From Fimenecus sp051881455 (GTDB taxonomy: Bacteria > Bacillota > Clostridia > Oscillospirales > Acutalibacteraceae): a DNA stretch of 64,000 bases. Both the position numbers and the translations under genes were made by a program. Below, piece after piece: positions 58,219 to 64,000 of the stretch (the first letter of the stretch is position 1; each line of letters begins with the position of its first letter). The notes under the pieces are model-generated. The model searched no databases, was not told the origin of the DNA, and saw nothing but the letters and a program-made list of their open reading frames with translations. Location: assembly GCA_051881455.1 (NCBI GenBank), contig JBJEPX010000006.1, forward strand, positions 1-64,000, in the 5' to 3' direction.

Positions 58219-61008
58219 ATGGCAAACAAGGTTAAGATCTTCTTTAAAAACAATAAATATATATTAGCTTCCGGCGGAATTGCTTTATTTATAATTCTGC
58301 TGATTTATTTTTGCTTCGATATTATACCTTTCGGTGACAGAACTGTGTACCGTATGGATTTGTATCATCAATACGGTCCTCTTTTTTCGGAATTTTACGA
58401 CAGGCTGACCTCGCACGAATCATTGATATATTCTTGGAATACCGGGCTTGGCAGTTCGTTTTTCGGCAACTTTTTTAATTATCTTTCCAGTCCTGTTTCT
58501 CTCATTATTCTTCTATTCGGCCATAAAAACACTTTTGAAGCAGTCGCGGCGATGATTGCAATAAAAGCTGTTCTCAGCGCAATGTCCATGTCCTTTTATC
58601 TTAAAAAGTCACAGAAAGGCGACAGCTTTGTGACATCTGCTTTTGGCGTGCTGTATGCGTTCAGTGCATATTTTATTGCTTATTACTGGAATATCATGTG
58701 GATTGACGCGTTATACATTTTACCCTTCGTTGCCCTCGGAATAGAGAGAATAATAGAAAGCGGTAAAACCAAAACATATATAATCGCACTTGCATTGGCA
58801 ATTTTTTCAAACTATTACATCGGTTATATGATTTGCATATTCTCCTGTATATATTTTATTTACCACTATGTATGTTCAATCAATTCAATAAAAGAAAAAA
58901 AGAAATATTTAGACAACGGCGGTTTTGTAAATAAAATCAAAAACTCATTCTTCCTTAAAAGCGGAATAAGATTTGCTTTGGCGTCTGTTTCGGTAGGTAT
59001 AATGCTTCTCTGCGTTTTACTTCCCATTGCACATGTTTTAAAAACCTCCTCCGCTACAACGGGATCAGCGCCTGTTGAAGCAAAGTTCTATTTTAATATT
59101 TTTGACTTTCTGGCAAACCATCTTGCAAGCCTCGAACCAACCATAAGAAGCAGCGGCGATGATGTTCTTCCCAATATATACTGCGGAATGCTGACAATCT
59201 TTTTGATACCCTTTTATTTCTTTTCAAAGAGAATTTCATCATATGAAAAAATTGCCTCTGCGGTTTTAATAGCTTTAATGTATTTCAGTTTCAGTCTTAA
59301 TTATATAAATTTCTTCTGGCACGGCTTTCATTTCCCGAACGACCTCCCATACCGTCAGTCATTCATATATTCCTTCATTTTGATTATATTGGCTTATAAA
59401 GCCTTTAAGAATATTGATGAATACGATAAAAAGCATATTTTAGGCGTTGGAATTGCTTTGATTGCATTTATTGTTTTAGTACAGGAAACAGGGTCAAAAA
59501 ATGTTGGCGACAATACAGTATATATCAGCATCGCATTTGTTTTCTTATACTCAATAGTTTTAGGTCTTATAAACAGCAAGAAAAATCAGGCATATGCTCT
59601 CTCGATTATGCTTTTGTGCTCCGTAACGGCAGAGGCAATAACCGCAAGTACCGACCATTATGTAGCCAATCAGACAAAAGAATCATATGTTTCTGATTTT
59701 GATGATTTCAAACAACTTCAAAAATCAGTTGACGATAACGATACAGCTTTGTTTTATCGCTCGGAATTATCAAATCTCCGCGCACGGATGGACCCCAGCT
59801 GGTATGACTACAACGGCGTATCGGTATTCTCATCGATGGCGTATGAAAAAGTTGCAAATTTACAAAAAGGCGTCGGTCTTTACGGTAATAAAATCAACAG
59901 CTTTACCTACCACCCGCAAACCCCGGTTTACAATTCAATGTTCTCTTTAAAATATATATATGACAAAAGCTCGTTGATTTCACCCTGTGATTTCTATGAT
60001 TATAAAGATGCAAACGGAAAATATTCAGTATATGAAAACAAATATGCTTTGAATATCGCTTATCCCGTTTTATCTGAATTATCACAATGGGACGCTTCCA
60101 AATACGATAATCCCGTAGAAGCACAGGAGGAATATTTCAGACTCTCCACAGGCGTTGATAATGTATTTGATGAAATATATGACTATGAAATAATAAACGG
60201 TAATGTTCTGCCAATTGATACTGACAGTATAGAGGCAGGCAAGCTTGCGCTGAATAAGACATCGCCCGAATATTCAGGCTCCGCAACTGTTGAGATTAAG
60301 GCAAAAGAACGGGAAAACATTTATATCTATGTAAATTCAAGAAATTTAGATACTGTTACAATATTTTCTCCCAGAATAACCACATCAATGAATGTTAACG
60401 ACGGTTATATACTTGACCTCGGTGTTCATGAGCCGGATGATGTGATTTCCATAGAACTGCCGATAAAAGACTCTCTTGACTACGCAAGCGTTGACTTTAT
60501 CGCCTTTACAGTTAATCAGGAAAAGTTTGTTGAGGGATATGAAAAACTCCGTCAGGGGCAATTAGAATACGACAAATTCAGCGATACGCTGATTTCAGGA
60601 ACTTTTAATGCCGAAGCTGACGAAATACTTTACACATCGATACCTTATGACGATGGTTGGAATGTATATATCGACGGTAAAAAGGTTAACAGCAAAAATA
60701 TAATCAAAATATCCGACGCTTTAATAGGCGTTGCTGTGCCCGAGGGTGAACATACGGTCACATTTTCCTATAAACTGCCGTACCTTCAAGGTTCAATAAT
60801 GATTTCCTGCATTTTCACAATCATTTTACTGTTAATTTACATTTTAAAAGAAAGAAAATTATTGTTCTTTAAGAAAACAAAAGATAGCCTTTGGAAAAGG
60901 GCGAAAAAAGCTCAATCAAATGCCGAAATATTCCAAAATAATTCAGATACGGTTATCACATTCGATACTGAACAGGATATAAACGACAAACCAAACGACA
61001 CGGAATAA
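58219..61008 (+). CDS. yfhO: YfhO family membrane protein (GT-C-like glycosyltransferase)
   Basis: YfhO-family proteins are large polytopic enzymes that attach sugars to cell-wall polymers or lipids in Firmicutes. From ATG 58219 the protein has 929 residues. It shows an N-terminal DRTVYRMDLYHQYGPLFSEFYDRL loop (positions about 38-62), typical of YfhO, then about a dozen hydrophobic helices to residue 480, a soluble extracytoplasmic domain to about 860, and a C-terminal helix. The tail is charged. AAAGGTG supports 58219 over GTG 58210. It is monocistronic between its own promoter and a bidirectional terminator. Confidence 0.88.
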   Translation: MANKVKIFFKNNKYILASGGIALFIILLIYFCFDIIPFGDRTVYRMDLYHQYGPLFSEFYDRLTSHESLIYSWNTGLGSSFFGNFFNYLSSPVSLIILLFGHKNTFEAVAAMIAIKAVLSAMSMSFYLKKSQKGDSFVTSAFGVLYAFSAYFIAYYWNIMWIDALYILPFVALGIERIIESGKTKTYIIALALAIFSNYYIGYMICIFSCIYFIYHYVCSINSIKEKKKYLDNGGFVNKIKNSFFLKSGIRFALASVSVGIMLLCVLLPIAHVLKTSSATTGSAPVEAKFYFNIFDFLANHLASLEPTIRSSGDDVLPNIYCGMLTIFLIPFYFFSKRISSYEKIASAVLIALMYFSFSLNYINFFWHGFHFPNDLPYRQSFIYSFILIILAYKAFKNIDEYDKKHILGVGIALIAFIVLVQETGSKNVGDNTVYISIAFVFLYSIVLGLINSKKNQAYALSIMLLCSVTAEAITASTDHYVANQTKESYVSDFDDFKQLQKSVDDNDTALFYRSELSNLRARMDPSWYDYNGVSVFSSMAYEKVANLQKGVGLYGNKINSFTYHPQTPVYNSMFSLKYIYDKSSLISPCDFYDYKDANGKYSVYENKYALNIAYPVLSELSQWDASKYDNPVEAQEEYFRLSTGVDNVFDEIYDYEIINGNVLPIDTDSIEAGKLALNKTSPEYSGSATVEIKAKERENIYIYVNSRNLDTVTIFSPRITTSMNVNDGYILDLGVHEPDDVISIELPIKDSLDYASVDFIAFTVNQEKFVEGYEKLRQGQLEYDKFSDTLISGTFNAEADEILYTSIPYDDGWNVYIDGKKVNSKNIIKISDALIGVAVPEGEHTVTFSYKLPYLQGSIMISCIFTIILLLIYILKERKLLFFKKTKDSLWKRAKKAQSNAEIFQNNSDTVITFDTEQDINDKPNDTE

Positions 61009-61021
61009 ACAATCTTAAAGA

Positions 61022-61061
61022 AAAACAGCCGGTGCTCTTAAATAAAAGCATCGGCTGTTTT
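61022..61061. terminator. Bidirectional terminator between yfhO and uvrA
   Basis: AAAACAGCCGGTGCT (61022-61036) pairs with AGCATCGGCTGTTTT (61047-61061), with one G-U wobble and T-runs on both sides. It ends yfhO on the plus strand and uvrA on the minus strand. Confidence 0.92.
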
Positions 61062-61073
61062 TTGTTGAATAGA

Positions 61074-63893
61074 TTATAATAGTTTTTTAAGGTATTTACC
61101 CGTGTAAGATTTATCGCACTTTGCAACATCTTCGGGTGTACCGCAGGCGACAATCTCACCGCCCTTATCTCCTCCTTCGGGCCCTAAATCAATGATATAA
61201 TCCGCTGTTTTAATTACATCTAGATTATGTTCAATCACAATAACCGTATTGCCTGCATCAACAAGGCGCTGTAATACTTCAATCAGCTTGTGCACATCTG
61301 CCGTGTGTAAGCCGGTGGTGGGCTCATCAAGAATATATACGGTTTTTCCCGTTGGGCGCTTTGAAAGTTCGGTAGAAAGCTTTACACGCTGTGCTTCACC
61401 GCCTGAAAGGGTTGTTGCAGACTGACCTAGCTTGACATACCCAAGTCCTACATCGGTAACGGTTTGCAGTTTCCTCTTAATTTTCGGAATATTTCCGAAA
61501 AACTCCATTGCCTCTTCAAAGGTCATATCAAGAACATCATAAATACTTTTACCCTTATATTTTACTTCAAGAGTCTCACGGTTATATCTTGCACCCTTGC
61601 AGACCTCACACGGTACATACACATCGGCAAGAAAGTGCATCTCAATTTTCACAATACCGTCGCCCTGGCACGCCTCACACCGTCCGCCTTTAACATTAAA
61701 TGAAAATCTACCGGAATTATATCCTCGGATTTTGGCGTCCTGCGTTGAGGCAAAAAGCTCTCTTATATCGGTAAATACTCCCGTATATGTTGCAGGGTTT
61801 GAGCGCGGTGTTCTGCCGATGGGAGATTGGTCAATTGCTATTACCTTATCAAGATTTTCAAGTCCCGTCATTTCATCGAATTTACCCATAGGCTTTTTCG
61901 CACGGTTTAGCTCATTGGCAAGATTTTTATAGAGTATTTCATTTACAAGAGATGATTTTCCCGAGCCTGAAACGCCTGTTACGCAGGTAAAGCAACCCAA
62001 AGGAAACTTAACATCTATATTTTTTAGGTTGTTTTCAGCCGCACCTTTAACCGTTATACAATTACCGTTGCCTGTTCTGCGTTTTTCGGGAACGGGTATT
62101 TTTCGCTTGCCTGACAAATACATTCCCGTAATTGATTCTTTACAGTTTATTATATCGTCAACCGTTCCTGCACAAACAACCTCACCGCCGTGAATGCCTG
62201 CACCGGGACCGATATCCACAATATAATCGGCTTCACGCATTGTATCCTCATCATGCTCAACGACGATTAAAGTGTTTCCCAAATCTCTCAGGTTTTTAAG
62301 CGTACCCAAAAGTTTATCGTTATCACGCTGATGCAAACCGATGCTGGGCTCATCGAGAATATATACAACTCCCATAAGGGAAGATCCTATTTGTGTTGCA
62401 AGCCTTATTCGCTGACTTTCGCCGCCTGAAAGCGTACCTGAGGAGCGTGACAAGGTTAAATACTCCAATCCCACACTTTTTAGGAATGACAATCGGTCCT
62501 TAATCTCTTTCAAAACTGTTTTTGCAATAAACCGTTCTTTTTCCGTAAGACTGAGTTCATCTATGAATTTTAATGCGGCTGTAATAGACATATCGCAAAA
62601 TTCACTTATATTTTTGCCCCCCACGGTAACGGAAAGTATTTCGGGTTTTAACCGTGTTCCGCCGCAGTCGGGACAGCGGCTTGAAGTCATCACCTGCTCA
62701 ATTTCCCACCGTGACCAATCGCTTGTTGTTTCTCTGTATCGACGTTCAAGATTATTGACAATACCCTCAAACTCACTCAAATATGTTCCCGAGCCGTAAA
62801 GAGTTGAGCGCGACATCTTGAGTTTTCGGTCTGTACCGTACAGAATAGCGTTAACGCCCTCCTCCGATATATCTTTTATCGGCGTTTTAAGTGTGAACCC
62901 GAATTCCTTGCCCAAAGCAATATAATACATTTCTGAAATTGAGCCTTTATCTGCTTTCCCCCAGCCGCTGGCACAGATTGCGCCCTCTGCAATTGATAGG
63001 CTTCTGTTTGGAATTACCAAATCGGGATTAACCTTTAAAAATGTTCCTAATCCCGTGCATTTCGGGCAGGCGCCGTATGGGTTGTTAAAGGAAAACATAC
63101 GCGGAGAAAGCTCGTCAATGCTGATTCCGTGCTCAGGGCAAGCATAATTCAGCGAATACAAATGCTCCGAATCGCCGATTACATCAATTATGACATTGCC
63201 GCCTGAAAGCTTTGTTGCTGTTTCAATGGAATCTGCAAGTCTGCTTCTTATACCGTCTTTCACAACAAGTCTGTCAACTACTATATCAATATTATGCTTA
63301 TGGGTTTTTAAAAGCTTGATTTCATCTGATAAATCAGTTATTTCGCCGTCAATTCTCGCTCTTACAAAGCCGGCTTTCATAGCGCCCGCAATTTCTTTGG
63401 TATGTTCGCCTTTTTTTCCTCTTATTACGGGGGATAAAACCTGAAATTTTGTTCCCTCGTCAAATGCAAGAACACAATCAACAATCTGGTCAACGGTTTG
63501 CTGTTTAATTTCTCTGCCGCAGACAGGACAGTGTGGAATACCTATTCGCGCATAAAGCAGCCTTAAATAATCATAAATTTCCGTAACCGTTCCCACAGTT
63601 GAGCGGGGATTTTTCGAGGTTGTCTTTTGGTCAATAGATATTGCAGGAGAAAGCCCCTCAATAGATTCAACATTGGGCTTTTCCATTTGTCCTAAAAACA
63701 TTCGCGCATACGATGACAGGGATTCAATATATCTACGCTGACCTTCAGCATAGATTGTATCAAAGGCCAAGGAGGACTTTCCCGAGCCTGAAAGTCCCGT
63801 AAAAACAACAAGCTTATCACGCGGTATTTCAACGCTGACATCTTTTAAATTATTCTCTTTTGCACCTTTTACGATGATTTTATTGTGCTCCAT
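61074..63893 (-). CDS. uvrA: UvrABC excision nuclease subunit A
   Basis: UvrA recognises DNA damage as a dimer and hands it to UvrB. From ATG 63893 the protein has 939 residues. It has two ABC ATPase modules: Walker A GLSGSGKSSLAFDTIYAEG near residue 33 and GVSGSGKSSLVNEILY near 635. Signature LSGGESQRIRLA, LSGGEAQRVKL and zinc-site cysteines CPVC, CPDCGG, CEACQGDG and CEVCKG are also visible. Start 63893 has AAAAGG nine bases upstream; an ATG three codons earlier leaves no room for it. The end of another gene overlaps the start. Confidence 0.97.
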   Translation of the reverse strand: MEHNKIIVKGAKENNLKDVSVEIPRDKLVVFTGLSGSGKSSLAFDTIYAEGQRRYIESLSSYARMFLGQMEKPNVESIEGLSPAISIDQKTTSKNPRSTVGTVTEIYDYLRLLYARIGIPHCPVCGREIKQQTVDQIVDCVLAFDEGTKFQVLSPVIRGKKGEHTKEIAGAMKAGFVRARIDGEITDLSDEIKLLKTHKHNIDIVVDRLVVKDGIRSRLADSIETATKLSGGNVIIDVIGDSEHLYSLNYACPEHGISIDELSPRMFSFNNPYGACPKCTGLGTFLKVNPDLVIPNRSLSIAEGAICASGWGKADKGSISEMYYIALGKEFGFTLKTPIKDISEEGVNAILYGTDRKLKMSRSTLYGSGTYLSEFEGIVNNLERRYRETTSDWSRWEIEQVMTSSRCPDCGGTRLKPEILSVTVGGKNISEFCDMSITAALKFIDELSLTEKERFIAKTVLKEIKDRLSFLKSVGLEYLTLSRSSGTLSGGESQRIRLATQIGSSLMGVVYILDEPSIGLHQRDNDKLLGTLKNLRDLGNTLIVVEHDEDTMREADYIVDIGPGAGIHGGEVVCAGTVDDIINCKESITGMYLSGKRKIPVPEKRRTGNGNCITVKGAAENNLKNIDVKFPLGCFTCVTGVSGSGKSSLVNEILYKNLANELNRAKKPMGKFDEMTGLENLDKVIAIDQSPIGRTPRSNPATYTGVFTDIRELFASTQDAKIRGYNSGRFSFNVKGGRCEACQGDGIVKIEMHFLADVYVPCEVCKGARYNRETLEVKYKGKSIYDVLDMTFEEAMEFFGNIPKIKRKLQTVTDVGLGYVKLGQSATTLSGGEAQRVKLSTELSKRPTGKTVYILDEPTTGLHTADVHKLIEVLQRLVDAGNTVIVIEHNLDVIKTADYIIDLGPEGGDKGGEIVACGTPEDVAKCDKSYTGKYLKKLL

Positions 63894-64000
63894 TTTCAAC
63901 ATCCTTTTGATGAAGATATTCTTTTAAACCGTTTTTTCCCTCAACGGTTACGGGTTTTATCCATTTCATTGATTTATAATATCTTAAACACAGTATTGTT
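63880..64000 (-). CDS. C-terminal end of an unidentified gene upstream of uvrA (partial)
   Basis: An open frame of 39 codons enters from the window edge on the minus strand and stops at 63880-63882, overlapping the uvrA start by 14 bases. The translated tail contains RYYKSMKWIKPVTVEGKNG and is basic and hydrophilic. I do not recognise the family, and it is not the usual UvrB C-terminus. The short length makes the call tentative; the overlap with uvrA resembles the translational coupling seen elsewhere in the window. Confidence 0.4.
   Translation of the reverse strand, partial: TILCLRYYKSMKWIKPVTVEGKNGLKEYLHQKDVENGAQ

Noticed and set aside
1..64000. CRISPR arrays, tRNA and rRNA genes
   Set aside because: No regularly spaced repeats and no tRNA- or rRNA-like sequence were found by reading the gaps; a dedicated scan would be needed to exclude weak cases.

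Overview
The window looks like a chromosomal segment of an endospore-forming, anaerobic, low-GC Gram-positive bacterium of the Clostridia (an Oscillospiraceae/Ruminococcaceae-like lineage is my best guess; the sequence alone does not fix the genus). Evidence for this: a complete eight-gene spoIIIA cluster, a CwlD-type cortex amidase, a SpoIIM-like protein, a tyrosyl T-box leader, a lysine L-box, a ZTP riboswitch, a Rex redox repressor, GGAGG-type ribosome binding sites almost everywhere, and frequent TTG/GTG starts. I see no rRNA, tRNA, CRISPR array, transposase or prophage module.

Layout. (1) 1-1020: the end of pyrB and pyrI (aspartate carbamoyltransferase). (2) 1094-14717: a ZTP-riboswitch-controlled purine operon purE-purC-purF paralogue-purF-purM-purN-methyltransferase-purO-purV-purD-purL. 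It would convert PRPP to IMP if purB, not seen here, is elsewhere. Two things stand out: a PurF paralogue that has lost its glutaminase nucleophile sits next to a normal PurF, and the last two steps use a separate AICAR transformylase plus an archaeal-type PurO instead of bifunctional PurH. (3) 14734-18937: a small AbrB-like regulator with a zinc knuckle, then on the minus strand acn-icd-rex (citrate to 2-oxoglutarate plus the redox repressor), with a good Rex-operator candidate over the promoter. (4) 18988-26197: tepA-uppP-ftsK/spoIIIE-ygiQ-metallohydrolase-DUF3006. (5) 26214-28323: rpsB-tsf; EF-Ts carries an insertion of about 65 residues. (6) 28351-33090: cwlD (sigma-E-like promoter), radA, a run of poorly characterised genes and a methyltransferase.

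(7) 33116-34966: a 70-residue orphan gene, an AT-rich 0.6 kb intergenic stretch with several palindromes and promoter-like sites, and a XerC/D recombinase converging on spoIIM with overlapping stop codons. (8) 34959-38796 (minus): queA-tgt, then yajC-TIGR04086-spoIIM behind an internal promoter. (9) 38836-42442: lysine-riboswitch operon asd-dapA-dapB-ACT protein. (10) 42459-43995 (minus): tyrS under a T-box. (11) 43992-53407 (minus): nusB-TsaD paralogue-xseA-xseB-ispA-dxs-tlyA-nadK-argR-recN, a Firmicutes housekeeping order in which a TsaD paralogue occupies the place folD has in Bacillus. (12) 53427-58105 (minus): spoIIIAA-AH. (13) 58161-64000: yfhO with its own promoter, then uvrA on the minus strand, overlapped by the end of an unidentified gene.

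Most of the window is core metabolism. The observations I would follow first are the tandem PurF pair, the split PurH, the uncharacterised 31439-32257 protein, the EF-Ts insertion, and several promoter-associated palindromes. I did not find a complete novel defence or mobile system.
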